DNA of 64,000 nt from Corynebacterium breve (GTDB lineage: Bacteria; Actinomycetota; Actinomycetes; Mycobacteriales; Mycobacteriaceae), in NCBI RefSeq assembly GCF_030252165.1, contig NZ_CP126969.1, positions 2,356,001 to 2,420,000 on the forward strand, read 5' to 3'. Below the pieces are notes generated by a model. It was not told the DNA's origin and made no database searches. It saw only the letters and a list, made by a program, of their open reading frames with translations. The first letter of the stretch is position 1. Every line of letters begins with the position of its first letter. The position numbers and the translations under genes are program-made. This document shows positions 15,776 to 24,886 of this stretch, piece by piece.

Positions 15776-17341
15776 ATGGCTAACTTCACGCCCACCGTGT
15801 ACCGCCGCGACGTGCGCTATCACGCCAACGCCTCCAACCTGTTCGCCCATATCGGCGGGACGCAAGCAACCGATTCCGTGTTGCTGGAGTCCGCAGATAT
15901 CACGACCCGTTCGGGTTTGCAGTCCGTTGCGATCATCGTTTCGTCGTTACGCGTGACGTGCAACGGCCCGACCGTCACTGTGGAGCCGCTGACCGCGTCA
16001 GGCGAAATTTTCGCCGCACGCCTGGACGAGCAGTTGGCCGACTTCCGCACCGCGCCCCGCACCTATACCTTTCCTGATTCCGACGCCGCCGATGAGCGCG
16101 AACGGCTCACCGCGACCAGCTCCGCCGAGGTTTTGCGCAAATTGACGCGCGACGCCGGTTATCAAGATGCCGAGCTGCCGATGCTGGGCGGAGGCATGGC
16201 TTTCGATTACTTGGAGACGTTCGAAACGCTCCCGGAGGTTGCAGAATCCGCCAATAGCTACCCCGACTACCAGTTTGTGCTAGCCGAGGTCGTGCTCACC
16301 ATCGACCACCAGACCCAGACCGCGCACTTGAGCGCCGTCGATGCCACCGGGTCCCTCGGCCTCTCCGAGCTTGTCGACGACTACGCCGCCCGTATCGATG
16401 CCGCCCAACCGGACGATGAGCACGCATACGAGACCACCGAGAATCCGTCCTCGGTACTGACTGTCACCGCGGATATCCCCGATGCGGAATTCCGCGCGCA
16501 GGTTGAGGCGCTAAAGGGCAACATCTACAACGGCGACATCTACCAAGTGGTCCCGGCGCGCACCTTTACTGCGGAATGCCTCGATGCGTTTGCCGCCTAC
16601 CGCCACCTGCGTGAGACCAACCCGTCGCCGTACATGTTCTACGTGCGTGGTCTCGACCGTGCGGGCAAGCCGTATGAGCTTTTCGGTGCCTCGCCGGAAT
16701 CGAACCTCAAGTTCTCGTCGGAAAGCAGGCAGGTGCAGCTGTACCCGATCGCGGGCACGCGCCCGCGTGGCCTGAACGCCGACGGCACGGTCAATGATGA
16801 GCTCGATATCCGTATGGAGCTGGAGCTGCGCACCGACGCCAAAGAGATCGCCGAGCACACCATGCTGGTAGACCTTGCACGCAACGACATGGCCCGCGTG
16901 GCCGTGCCTGGCACACGCAAAGTCGAGGACCTGCTGCAGGTGGATCGCTACTCGCGGGTCATGCACCTTGTTTCACGTGTCACGGCCACGCTTGCCGACG
17001 ACCTCGATGCCCTCGACGCCTACCGCGCCTGCATGAATATGGGCACGCTCACGGGCGCGCCGAAGCTGCGTGCGACCGCACTCCTGCGCGGGGTGGAGAA
17101 GCACCGTCGCGGTTCCTACGGCGGAGCTGTGGGCTACCTGCGGGGCAACGGCGATATGGACAACTGCATCATTATCCGCTCGGCGTTCGTCGCTAATGGC
17201 GTAGCGGCGGTGCAGGCAGGTGCGGGCGTTGTCCGCGACTCCAACCCGCAATCCGAGGCAGACGAAACCCTACATAAGGCCTACGCCGTGCTGCATGCGC
17301 TCGCCTTGGCCGCCGACGCACAGCTGGAGGTAGTCCGATGA
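15776..17341 (+). CDS. trpE: Anthranilate synthase component I
   Basis: A 521-residue chorismate-using enzyme that makes anthranilate with the TrpG amidotransferase. The tryptophan feedback-site motif LLES is at about residue 39-42, and the chorismate-binding core shows FSSESRQVQLYPIAGTRPRG, DLARNDMARVA and MNMGTLTGAPKLRA. The ATG at 15776 has AGGGGAGG upstream; an earlier frame-open ATG-like start lacks one. It overlaps trpG by 4 bases (ATGA). Feedback inhibition by tryptophan is expected from the intact LLES motif. Carries the word GCTTGTCGACGA at 16369-16380. Confidence 0.97.
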   Translation: MANFTPTVYRRDVRYHANASNLFAHIGGTQATDSVLLESADITTRSGLQSVAIIVSSLRVTCNGPTVTVEPLTASGEIFAARLDEQLADFRTAPRTYTFPDSDAADERERLTATSSAEVLRKLTRDAGYQDAELPMLGGGMAFDYLETFETLPEVAESANSYPDYQFVLAEVVLTIDHQTQTAHLSAVDATGSLGLSELVDDYAARIDAAQPDDEHAYETTENPSSVLTVTADIPDAEFRAQVEALKGNIYNGDIYQVVPARTFTAECLDAFAAYRHLRETNPSPYMFYVRGLDRAGKPYELFGASPESNLKFSSESRQVQLYPIAGTRPRGLNADGTVNDELDIRMELELRTDAKEIAEHTMLVDLARNDMARVAVPGTRKVEDLLQVDRYSRVMHLVSRVTATLADDLDALDAYRACMNMGTLTGAPKLRATALLRGVEKHRRGSYGGAVGYLRGNGDMDNCIIIRSAFVANGVAAVQAGAGVVRDSNPQSEADETLHKAYAVLHALALAADAQLEVVR

Positions 17342-17973
17342 GCCGCATCGTATTGCTGGATAACCAGGATTCCTTTGTTTATAACCTTGTCGATGCGCTT
17401 CACGGCTACGACTACACAGTCTTCCGCAACAGCGTTTCGGTGGAGACTGTGCTGGCCGCCGATCCTTCGCTGATCATCCTCTCGCCGGGCCCCGGTTACC
17501 CGCGCGACTCAGGGTGCATGATGGATCTGATCGCCACGGCAATTCAGCGTCGCATCCCGATTCTGGGCATCTGTCTCGGATTCCAGGCACTGATCGAGCA
17601 TTTCGGTGGGAAGGTGCGCCCCTGCGGACCCGTGCACGGCACTTCAGAGGCCATGATGCTTACCGACGACGGCGTTTCCCACCCCGTCTTCGCCGACTTG
17701 GCAGTGGACACGGGACCGGAAACCCCGGAGATCGTCGGACGAGCGGTCCCTGTGGCGCGGTATCACTCGCTCGGCGCCACTGACGTTCCTGCGGGCATGC
17801 GTTCGCTCGCGACCATCGAATCGGAGATCGGCCCCGTGGTCATGGCCGCCGAAACTACTGATGGAAACGCCATTGGCCTGCAGTTTCACCCCGAGTCGGT
17901 ATTGACCCCCCAAGGACCTGTAATCCTCAACCGTTGTGTTGACCAACTATTGAACGTACTTAAGAAAGGCTAA
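17338..17973 (+). CDS. trpG: Anthranilate synthase glutamine amidotransferase
   Basis: A 211-residue class I glutamine amidotransferase that supplies ammonia to TrpE. The triad is present: nucleophile cysteine in GICLGFQAL, and histidine-glutamate in QFHPESVLTP; the oxyanion loop LSPGPGYPRDSG is also seen. It overlaps trpE by four bases and is followed by trpD after 5 bases. Confidence 0.97.
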   Translation: MSRIVLLDNQDSFVYNLVDALHGYDYTVFRNSVSVETVLAADPSLIILSPGPGYPRDSGCMMDLIATAIQRRIPILGICLGFQALIEHFGGKVRPCGPVHGTSEAMMLTDDGVSHPVFADLAVDTGPETPEIVGRAVPVARYHSLGATDVPAGMRSLATIESEIGPVVMAAETTDGNAIGLQFHPESVLTPQGPVILNRCVDQLLNVLKKG

Positions 17974-17978
17974 CCCAA

Positions 17979-19006
17979 GTGGCAAGCGACAATTCCCTCG
18001 AAATTCTGAAGCGATTCCTAGACAACCAAAACCCAACCTTGGAGGAGGCCATCGAGGCCTTCACTCCTTTGACCATCGGTGATTACGACGACGTCCACAT
18101 CGCCGCATTACTGGCTACGGTGCGCACTCGCGGCGAAACTTTCGCTGATGTTGCCGGTGCTGCCAAGGCGTTCCTCAACGCGGGGCGTCCTTTCCCCATC
18201 ACCGGCGAGGGCCTCATGGACACCGCTGGTACTGGCGGCGACGGTGCCAACACCATCAACATCACCACTGCAGCGTCACTTCTGGCGTCCGCAGGTGGCG
18301 TGAAGATGGTCAAGCACGGCAACCGATCAGTTTCGTCCAAATCTGGGTCGGCGGACGTGCTGGAAAACCTGAACATCCCGCTCGATCTGGACCCAGACCG
18401 CGCCGTGCGCCAGTTCGAGGCCTCCAACTTCACGTTCCTATTTGCCCCGGCTTACAACCCGGCAGTGGCTTTTGTGCAGCCAGTGCGCAAGGCGCTGGGT
18501 GTCTCCACCTTGTTCAACACGATGGGTCCGCTTCTATCGCCTGCGCACCCGGAGTTCCAGCTCATGGGCATTGCCAACCCAGATCAGGGCCAGATCATTA
18601 TCGAGACCATGCGCGAACTTGGTCGCACCCGCGCGCTCGTAGTCCATGGCTCTGGCACTGATGAGATCGCCGTGCACGGCCCGTCCCTGGTGTGGGAGCT
18701 AGACGCTCGGGGCGAGATTAGCCACTACACCATCACGCCAGAGGAGCTCGGCCTGAGCACCCACACCCTTGAGGACCTTCGCGGAGGCAATGGTGAAGAA
18801 AACGCGGCGGCGATGCGCGCGACGTTCGCGGGGAGGGACCAGCGGCGCACCGCGATGCCGTTGCGGCATCTGGTGGCGCGATGTTCTACCTCGCTGGTAT
18901 CAGCGAGTCCATCAAGGACGGCGTAGACAAGGCGCTCGGAATGTTGGCGGACGGTACCGTGAAGGCATGGTTGCACAAGCACGAGGAGGCGAACTACGGT
19001 GTCTAA
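17979..19006 (+). pseudogene. trpD: Anthranilate phosphoribosyltransferase, broken by a one-base frameshift
   Basis: TrpD transfers phosphoribosyl from PRPP to anthranilate. The GTG-started frame has MDTAGTGGDGANTINIT (PRPP loop), KHGNRSVSSKSGSADVLE and the second metal motif HGSGTDEIA, and runs normally to about codon 284 (RATFAG). It then goes out of frame and stops at 18926. The correct C-terminus (PAAHRDAVAASGGAMFYLAG ... HKHEEANYGV, stop 19004-19006) is in the next frame. One extra G in the GGGG at 18830-18833 restores AGEGPAAHRDAV. The true stop overlaps the trpC start, as expected for an intact operon, so this is either a sequencing/assembly error or a recent mutation that would cause tryptophan auxotrophy. 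Confidence 0.92.
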
Positions 19007-20420
19007 ACTACCCACGGTTCTAGAGGGGATCGTCCAAGGTCGAAAAAGTCACATTGACGAAATTGGGGCGCGTATCGGCCACGTTGTCGTCGACAAGCTT
19101 CCGCAGTCCGAGCGCTCCCTGTACGATTCTCTCGCGCGGGGCGGCAAGGGCGCGAACAACTTCATCATGGAGTGCAAATCGTCGTCGCCTTCGCTCGGCA
19201 TGATCCGCGAACACTACGAGCCAGGTGCCATCGCACGGATCTATTCGCGCTACGCCGCCGGGATTTCTGTCTTGTGCGAGCCGGATCGGTTCGGGGGAGA
19301 CTACAACCACCTCGCGACCGTCGCCTCGGAGACCCACCTGCCGGTGCTGTGCAAGGACTTCATCATCGATCCGGTGCAGATCCACGCCGCGCGTTATTTC
19401 GGCGCCGACGCGGTTTTGCTGATGCTCAGCGTGCTTGACGACGATCAGTACACCGCGCTTGCCGACGAAGCCGCGCGTTTTGGCATGGACGTTTTGACCG
19501 AGGTGATCGACGAGGAAGAGGTCGCTCGTGCGATCGCTCTAGGTGCCAAGATCTACGGTATCAACCACCGCAATCTGCATGATCTGTCGATTGACTTGGA
19601 TCGTTCGGCGCGGCTTGCTGCCTTGTTGCCCGATGAAGCTGTCGTCGTCTCTGAGTCGGGTATACGCGACTCGGAGACCGTCCGTCGCCTCGGTGGGCAT
19701 TCCAACGCATTCCTCGTCGGCTCACAGTTGACCAGTCAGCCCGACATCGATCGTGCTGCGCGCGAGCTGGTCTACGGCCCGAACAAAGTGTGCGGGCTTA
19801 CCGAGCCTTCGGCAGCTCAGGTCGCCAAAGCCTCCGGTGCGGTTTTCGGCGGCCTCGTATTCGAGGAGGCGAGCCCGCGCAATGTTTCACGTGAAACATC
19901 CGCCAAAATCATCGCAAGCGAACCCGGCTTGTCCTACGTTGCCGTCTCTCGCCGCACCACGGGCTGGGCTGAGCTTGTTCAGCCGGGTATCGGGGCAGTC
20001 CAGATCCATGCACCCTATCAGGGTTCCATCGACTCCGAGCGCGCCCTGATCGCACAGGTCCGCTCCGAGGTAGGGGAGGACGTCAAAGTCTGGCGCGCGG
20101 TGTCCATGACGGAATCCGACGGGGCGGCAGTCGCGGAAGCGCTTATCGACGACACCGATCGCCTCGTGCTCGACGCCAACGCTGGCGGATCGGGCACCCA
20201 GTTTGACTGGGCCACCGTCCCTGAATCTGTGAAACAGCACGCTCTGCTCGCAGGAGGCTTGAACACTGATAATCTTTCGGAAGCACTGAGCGTCGGCTGC
20301 GCAGGCGTTGATCTCAACTCCGGCCTGGAGTACCCAACAGCAGCAGGGGTGTGGGCAGGTCGCAAAGATGCCGGAGCGATCCGTGAAGCATTCTCTACTA
20401 TTCGCACTTTCTCTTACTAA
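18999..20420 (+). CDS. trpC: Bifunctional indole-3-glycerol-phosphate synthase / PRA isomerase
   Basis: A 473-residue fusion. The N-terminal IGPS domain (about 1-260) shows MECKSSSPSLG, VLCKDFIIDP, YGINHRNL and VVSESGI; the C-terminal TrpF domain (about 265-473) shows VCGLTEPS and the terminal GVDLNSGLE and KD segments. The two domains carry out successive steps from phosphoribosyl-anthranilate to indole-glycerol-phosphate. GTG start overlaps the restored trpD end. A parS site (19883-19898) is embedded at the domain junction, where it reads NVSRETS. Words at 19087-19098 and 20141-20152. Confidence 0.96.
   Translation: MSKLPTVLEGIVQGRKSHIDEIGARIGHVVVDKLPQSERSLYDSLARGGKGANNFIMECKSSSPSLGMIREHYEPGAIARIYSRYAAGISVLCEPDRFGGDYNHLATVASETHLPVLCKDFIIDPVQIHAARYFGADAVLLMLSVLDDDQYTALADEAARFGMDVLTEVIDEEEVARAIALGAKIYGINHRNLHDLSIDLDRSARLAALLPDEAVVVSESGIRDSETVRRLGGHSNAFLVGSQLTSQPDIDRAARELVYGPNKVCGLTEPSAAQVAKASGAVFGGLVFEEASPRNVSRETSAKIIASEPGLSYVAVSRRTTGWAELVQPGIGAVQIHAPYQGSIDSERALIAQVRSEVGEDVKVWRAVSMTESDGAAVAEALIDDTDRLVLDANAGGSGTQFDWATVPESVKQHALLAGGLNTDNLSEALSVGCAGVDLNSGLEYPTAAGVWAGRKDAGAIREAFSTIRTFSY
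19883..19898. other. parS site 2, inside trpC
   Basis: Perfect TGTTTCACGTGAAACA within the linker between the IGPS and PRAI domains, coding for VSRET. Confidence 0.95.
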
Positions 20421-20438
20421 CTTGCAAGGATGTCACAC

Positions 20439-21680
20439 ATGACCGATCTATCTCGTGACGGCGGCAGCACCATTCTCCCCGCCTATTTCGGTGAATTTGG
20501 CGGACAGTTCGTCCCCGAGTCCCTTATCCCTGCGCTCGATCAGCTGGAGCAGGCCTTCGTCGATGCGTGGAATGATGAAGAGTTCATGACTGAGTACCGC
20601 GCCATCCTGCGCGACTACCTCGGTCGCCCGACCCCGCTAACCGAGTGCCTCAACCTCCCCGACGGCAAGAAGCACGCGCGAATCTTTCTCAAGCGCGAAG
20701 ATCTGGTTCACGGCGGTGCTCACAAGACCAACCAGGTGATCGGCCAAGCCCTGCTGGCAAAGAAGATGGGCAAGCACCGCATCATCGCGGAAACCGGCGC
20801 GGGCCAGCACGGCACCGCAACCGCCCTTGTCTGCGCGCTTCTGGACATGGAGTGCGTCATCTACATGGGCAAGAAAGACATGGCGCGTCAGCAGCCAAAC
20901 GTCTACCGCATGGAGCTAATGGGTGCCAAGGTAGTCGGAGTCGACTCCGGAGCCGGCACCTTGAAGGACGCAGTGAACGAAGCGCTGCGCGACTGGAGCG
21001 CCACCTTCCACGACACCCACTACTTGCTTGGTACCGCGGCGGGCCCACACCCATTCCCGACCATCGTGCGCGAGTTCCACCGCGTGATCTCCGAAGAGGC
21101 GAAGGCGCAAATGCTCGAGCGCACCGGCGGCCTCCCGGATGTCGTCGTCGCCGCCGTGGGTGGCGGATCGAACGCGATTGGCATGTTCGCCGAGTTCATC
21201 GATGACGAAGGCGTGGAACTTGTCGGTACCGAGCCAGGGGGCGAGGGCATGAATTCCGGCAAGCACGGCGCGGCGATTGCGGCGGGCCACGTCGGCATCC
21301 TTCATGGCACCAAGTCCTACCTCATGCGCAACGCCGACGGTCAGATCGAGGAATCCTACTCCATCTCCGCTGGGTTGGATTACCCGGCCGTAGGCCCGCA
21401 GCATGCGCACCTGGCGCAGACCGGCCGTGCACAGTACGTTCCAGTTACCGACCAGGAGGCTTTGGAGGCATTCCAGATGTTGTCTCGTCGTGAAGGCATC
21501 ATCCCAGCCCTCGAGTCCTCCCACGCCTTTGCATATGCGCTGAAGCGCGCCGCAGAGGCCGAGGCGAATGGCGAGGACATCAAGATCCTCGTTTCCCTGT
21601 CCGGCCGTGGCGACAAGGACGTAGACCACGTCCGCCGGACCTTGGAGGACAACCCTGACTACGTCCTAAAGGAGGACTAA
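20439..21680 (+). CDS. trpB: Tryptophan synthase beta subunit
   Basis: A PLP enzyme of about 413 residues that condenses indole with serine. The PLP lysine is in HGGAHKTNQ, the active-site glutamate region in [13 protein letters not shown] and the phosphate-binding GGGSNA loop is present. ATG at 20439 was chosen over the in-frame ATG at 20430 because AAGGA (20426-20430) would directly abut the earlier codon. It is followed by trpA after 3 bases. Confidence 0.97.
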   Translation: MTDLSRDGGSTILPAYFGEFGGQFVPESLIPALDQLEQAFVDAWNDEEFMTEYRAILRDYLGRPTPLTECLNLPDGKKHARIFLKREDLVHGGAHKTNQVIGQALLAKKMGKHRIIAETGAGQHGTATALVCALLDMECVIYMGKKDMARQQPNVYRMELMGAKVVGVDSGAGTLKDAVNEALRDWSATFHDTHYLLGTAAGPHPFPTIVREFHRVISEEAKAQMLERTGGLPDVVVAAVGGGSNAIGMFAEFIDDEGVELVGTEPGGEGMNSGKHGAAIAAGHVGILHGTKSYLMRNADGQIEESYSISAGLDYPAVGPQHAHLAQTGRAQYVPVTDQEALEAFQMLSRREGIIPALESSHAFAYALKRAAEAEANGEDIKILVSLSGRGDKDVDHVRRTLEDNPDYVLKED

Positions 21681-21683
21681 GCC

Positions 21684-22526
21684 ATGACAAATCGTTACGA
21701 TAGGGCTTTCGTCGAGCTCAAGGAAAAGGGCGAGGGAGCCTTCGTTCCGTTCATCATGCTCTCCGATCCAAGCCCGGAGGAGGCTATCGAGATCGTCTCT
21801 GCTGTTGTCGATGCGGGCGCTGACGCAGTCGAGCTCGGTGTTCCGTTTACAGACCCAATCGCCGACGGTCCGACGATTCAGATCTCTCACACCCGCGCGC
21901 TCGATGGTGGCGCCACCGTGGATAAGGCGATCGACCAGGTCCGCGTCTTGCGCGAGAAGTACCCGGACCTTCCAATTGGGATGTTGATCTACTCCAACGT
22001 GCCTTACGTGCGCGGCGTGGATAGCTTCTACAAAGAGTTCCACGAAGCTGGTGCCGATTCAATCCTGCTCCCAGATGTTCCTGTCCGGGAATCTAAGCTG
22101 TTCACCGACGCAGCTGAGAAGCATGGTGTGAACCCGATCTTCATTGCTCCTGCGCAGGCGTCCAAAGAGACGCTGGCGGGTGTCGCTGCTCATTCCAAGG
22201 GATACATTTACGCGGTGTCCCGCGACGGTGTAACTGGTACTGAAACCGTCGCCGAGCCACTCGGGCTTGCCGACGTCGTCACCGAGGCTGCAGCGCTCGG
22301 CGGTGCACCGGTCTTGGTCGGCTTTGGCATCTCCACGCCCGAGCACGTGGCTGAGGTGCTCGACTCTGGCGCTACGGGTGCGATTACCGGCTCGGCTATC
22401 ACCAAGATCGTCAACAAGTACGTCGAGGGCTCCCACCCAGAGCCTGGCCGCGTCACCGACATGGACGCCCTCAAGGCGGAACTGACCGAGTATGTGCAGT
22501 CGATGAAGGCAGCGACTAAACGCTAG
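21684..22526 (+). CDS. trpA: Tryptophan synthase alpha subunit
   Basis: A 280-residue TIM barrel that cleaves indole-glycerol-phosphate and passes indole to TrpB. Catalytic glutamate and aspartate are visible in VELGVPFTDPIADGP; the phosphate site is in VGFGISTPEH and AITGSAI. Ribosome site AAAGGAGG lies just upstream, within the trpB end. Last gene of the operon; a parS-containing palindrome follows. Confidence 0.97.
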   Translation: MTNRYDRAFVELKEKGEGAFVPFIMLSDPSPEEAIEIVSAVVDAGADAVELGVPFTDPIADGPTIQISHTRALDGGATVDKAIDQVRVLREKYPDLPIGMLIYSNVPYVRGVDSFYKEFHEAGADSILLPDVPVRESKLFTDAAEKHGVNPIFIAPAQASKETLAGVAAHSKGYIYAVSRDGVTGTETVAEPLGLADVVTEAAALGGAPVLVGFGISTPEHVAEVLDSGATGAITGSAITKIVNKYVEGSHPEPGRVTDMDALKAELTEYVQSMKAATKR

Positions 22527-22553
22527 CTTGGCGACGACCACATGATCCCATAA

Positions 22554-22583
22554 GAGCCGATGTTTCACGTGAAACATCGGCTC
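22554..22583. terminator. trp operon terminator merged with parS site 3
   Basis: A 30-base perfect palindrome: GAGCCGA, then the full parS core TGTTTCACGTGAAACA (22561-22576), then TCGGCTC, followed by CTTTC. Seven extra complementary bases on each side of parS turn it into a strong hairpin right after trpA. Confidence 0.85.
22561..22576. other. parS site 3
   Basis: Perfect TGTTTCACGTGAAACA in the trpA-downstream intergenic space, nested in the palindrome at 22554-22583. Confidence 0.95.
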
Positions 22584-22610
22584 CTTTCACGTTCCGGCAT
22601 AATTGCTGTC

Positions 22611-23150
22611 ATGGACAAGTTTGAGAAAGCCACCGGGAAGAATCTTGAGGCCTGGATGGAGATCATCGGCCAGCAGGGATCGCTGTCCGACATTCCCCAT
22701 AAAGAGATGGCACGCATCGCCGAGGAAAACGGGGCAAGCGCGTGGTGGGCGCAAAGCATCGCCGTTGAGGTCGAGCGCAAGATCGGAAGGCGAGCCCTCG
22801 GCCAGACTTGCACCGGCGACTTCAACGCCAACGCATCGAAGACGATCCCGGGGGAGTGGACCGAGGTCTTCGAGAAGTTTGTGGCCTACATGGCGGACAC
22901 ACCTGAGGCTCTTCCTTCCCCGCTGCAAGGGGAGTCGTCGTCAAGCGCCACAGAGAAGTGGCGGTACTGGCGGGCGAACTTCTCCGATGGCACGAGAGTG
23001 AACGTGGTGTGCAATGATGGCAGCGCCAAAGGTGTCGCCAAGACAAAGCTGGCCACGCAGCACGACAAGCTTCCCGACGACGACGCTCGCGACGAGATGA
23101 AGACTCATTGGAAGAGCGTGCTAGCTAGCTTCGCCGATTCTTTGAAGTAG
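22611..23150 (+). CDS. DUF4287-type conserved protein
   Basis: A 179-residue soluble protein. The N-terminal segment KATGKNLEAWMEIIGQQG, followed by HKEMARIAEENGASAWWAQSIAVEVER, matches the DUF4287 pattern, a short helical domain of unknown function; the C-terminal half (WRYWRANFSDGTRVNV) resembles the end of an SRPBCC/AHSA1-like fold (inference). ATG at 22611 follows a CATAAT -10-like hexamer (22598-22603) by 7 bases, so its mRNA is likely leaderless. The in-frame reading through parS upstream (MFHVKH) is rejected as start because that part is a terminator hairpin. Confidence 0.75.
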   Translation: MDKFEKATGKNLEAWMEIIGQQGSLSDIPHKEMARIAEENGASAWWAQSIAVEVERKIGRRALGQTCTGDFNANASKTIPGEWTEVFEKFVAYMADTPEALPSPLQGESSSSATEKWRYWRANFSDGTRVNVVCNDGSAKGVAKTKLATQHDKLPDDDARDEMKTHWKSVLASFADSLK

Positions 23151-23164
23151 TTTTCGGTCTACGC

Positions 23165-23203
23165 TTGACTGTGACGCTACGTCACAGAGTTAAGTGGAGA
23201 CCA
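23165..23203 (+). promoter_or_regulatory. MerR-type promoter with dyad operator in a 19-base spacer
   Basis: TTGACT (-35, 23165-23170) and TTAAGT (-10, 23190-23195) are separated by 19 bases, longer than the usual 17. The spacer contains the dyad GTGACG-cta-CGTCAC (23171-23185). A long spacer with a central dyad is the hallmark of promoters activated by MerR proteins through DNA untwisting. The ATG of the MerR gene lies 7 bases past the -10 box, so the transcript is leaderless and the gene autoregulated (inference). Confidence 0.75.
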
Positions 23204-24015
23204 TGAAAATCAAAGAACTTGCGGATCTCACGGGCACCACAGTCTGGGCGATTCGCCACTATCACCACATAGGGCTACTGCCCGTACCGACGAATCGGGG
23301 AGTGCGCGACTACGACCTCGACCACGCCGTACGCTTGGTTAGAATCCGTGCACTCGCCGAGTCCGGCATCGCTTTGACCGCCATAAAAGAGATTCTCGAC
23401 GAATCATCCGGCAACCTCGAAGCCCAGTGTGCAGCAGCCGAAGCGGAGATCGACGCTCGTATCACGGAGTTGCAGCTTCAGAAGCAGCGGTTAGCAACGA
23501 TACGTGCAAACACCGACCCCGCGGAGTTTCGTGTCAACCGGAGCCCGCGCCTCGACGAATTCTATCGTCAGGTGTACGCCCGCACTGATGATTCAATTCA
23601 TCCTTTGGTGGACATGGAGCGCCGCGCAGCAGAAGTCGTCGTCGGAATCCCGAGCTTGGGCTTGGTTTTGGAAGGGTGGTTATCCAACATGTCAGTAGCG
23701 CGGCTCGAAGCGACAGCCGATCTCTATGCCCTTTTCGCCGAGCTCCCGCAGGTATCTGAGTCGGAAGCGGAAGCGTTAATTTCAACTGGCCTTGAGCGGT
23801 ACCACGACACATTTGATCACAGTTGGGGCCTGTCACCAACTGAATGGAGTCTGGCCGTTGCGCGGATGTTGCGCATACCTGGGCTGAGTAAATTGCTGTT
23901 CTCGGTGTTTCCTCACCCACATCATCGCATGTGTATTCAGCGCTTTCTTGAGCACATGGACTCCCACACCACTAAAGATGTTTCACGTGAAACATCGGAA
24001 AAGGCAGAAGCATGA
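23203..24015 (+). CDS. MerR-family regulator of the adjacent ABC exporter
   Basis: A 270-residue regulator. The N-terminal winged helix shows KIKELADLTGTTVWAIRHYH and YDLDHAVRLVRIRALAESGI (about 1-70), then a coiled coil (about 80-110, IDARITELQLQKQRL) and a long C-terminal effector domain (about 115-255) of the TipAS-like length but without a family I can name. Its promoter shows the 19-base spacer with dyad. The stop overlaps the ABC ATPase start (ATGA), so it is in one operon with the exporter, probably as its drug- or stress-responsive activator. parS site 4 codes for VSRET eight residues from the C-terminus. Confidence 0.88.
   Translation: MKIKELADLTGTTVWAIRHYHHIGLLPVPTNRGVRDYDLDHAVRLVRIRALAESGIALTAIKEILDESSGNLEAQCAAAEAEIDARITELQLQKQRLATIRANTDPAEFRVNRSPRLDEFYRQVYARTDDSIHPLVDMERRAAEVVVGIPSLGLVLEGWLSNMSVARLEATADLYALFAELPQVSESEAEALISTGLERYHDTFDHSWGLSPTEWSLAVARMLRIPGLSKLLFSVFPHPHHRMCIQRFLEHMDSHTTKDVSRETSEKAEA
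23979..23994. other. parS site 4, in the 3' end of the merR gene
   Basis: Perfect TGTTTCACGTGAAACA; read as VSRET in the dispensable-looking tail of the regulator. Confidence 0.95.
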
Positions 24016-24886
24016 ATCCCGTCCTTGAAGTCAACGATGTTGTGAAGAAGTTTGGTTCCTTCACCGCGCTAGATGGGTTCGATCTCAGCGTGAAGCAGGG
24101 CACCATTCACGGATTTCTTGGTCCGAACGGGTCAGGTAAATCAACGACGATCAGGACACTGCTCGGATTGCTACACCCCTCTCGAGGCGAGGTCCGGGTT
24201 CTGGGCCACGACCCGCGGAAGCACCCAGAAGTTCTCAAGCGAATCGGGGATGTTCCTGGCGATGTTGCCCTGTGGCCGACGCTTACTGGATTCGAGACAC
24301 TGCGGGCCCTAGAGTCAATACGTGGCATTCCCTCCGACAAAAGGAGGGAAGCGGAACTCATCGATGCGTTCGATCTCGACCCCAGGAAGAAGACCCGGGA
24401 CTACTCCACGGGCAATCGTCGCAAAGTGAGTCTTGTCGCCGCAATGTCGTTTGGTGCGGAGGTACTCATCCTCGACGAGCCCACTGCCGGACTCGATCCA
24501 CTCATGGAAGCGGTATTCGTGGAACAGGTGGAGCGCGAGAATTCGAACGGCGTTTCGGTACTTTTGTCGAGCCACATCATGAGTGAAGTGGAGAAGCTTT
24601 GCGATTATGTCACAGTGATTAAATTGGGACAGGTGGTGAGAGCGGATCAATTCGTCAATTACGTCACCTGTCGTCCCATACGGTTAGCGCCAATGTTTCA
24701 CGTGAAACATTCGGGGAGAGGGGGGTCGTCGACAAGCAAGGGATGACAACGCTGACGGTGGAGAGGGAGGCGGTGCCGGATACGCTTCGCGAACTGTTGG
24801 CGGCAGGAGCTACCGACATTACGACACAGCCTGCGAGCCTCGAGGAGATCTTTATGCGCCACTACGAAAAGGGTGCAGCACAATGA
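24012..24886 (+). pseudogene. ABC exporter ATPase, broken by a one-base frameshift
   Basis: An ATP-binding subunit of an ABC-2 exporter. Walker A LGPNGSGKST, signature YSTGNRRKVSL (degenerate LSGGQ), Walker B VLILDEPTAGLDP and the switch histidine in SSHIMSE are in the first frame, which then stops at 24746. The usual C-terminal region continues in the next frame from about 24640: SGSIRQLRHLSSHTVSANVS through QPASLEEIFMRHYEKGAAQ, ending in TGA 24884-24886, which overlaps the permease ATG. One extra base at 24639-24644 (for example AGG AGC in place of AGAGC) restores GQVVRSGSIRQLRHL. parS site 5 and the word TCGTCGACAAGC (24726-24737) lie in the restored part. Confidence 0.9.
24694..24709. other. 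parS site 5, in the ABC ATPase gene
   Basis: Perfect TGTTTCACGTGAAACA. In the restored frame it codes for VSRET, as in sites 2 and 4; in the broken frame it would read FHVKH. Confidence 0.95.

Noticed and set aside
16969..16984. parS-like TGTTTCACGTGTCACG in trpE
   Set aside because: Three mismatches in the right half; not counted as a parS site.
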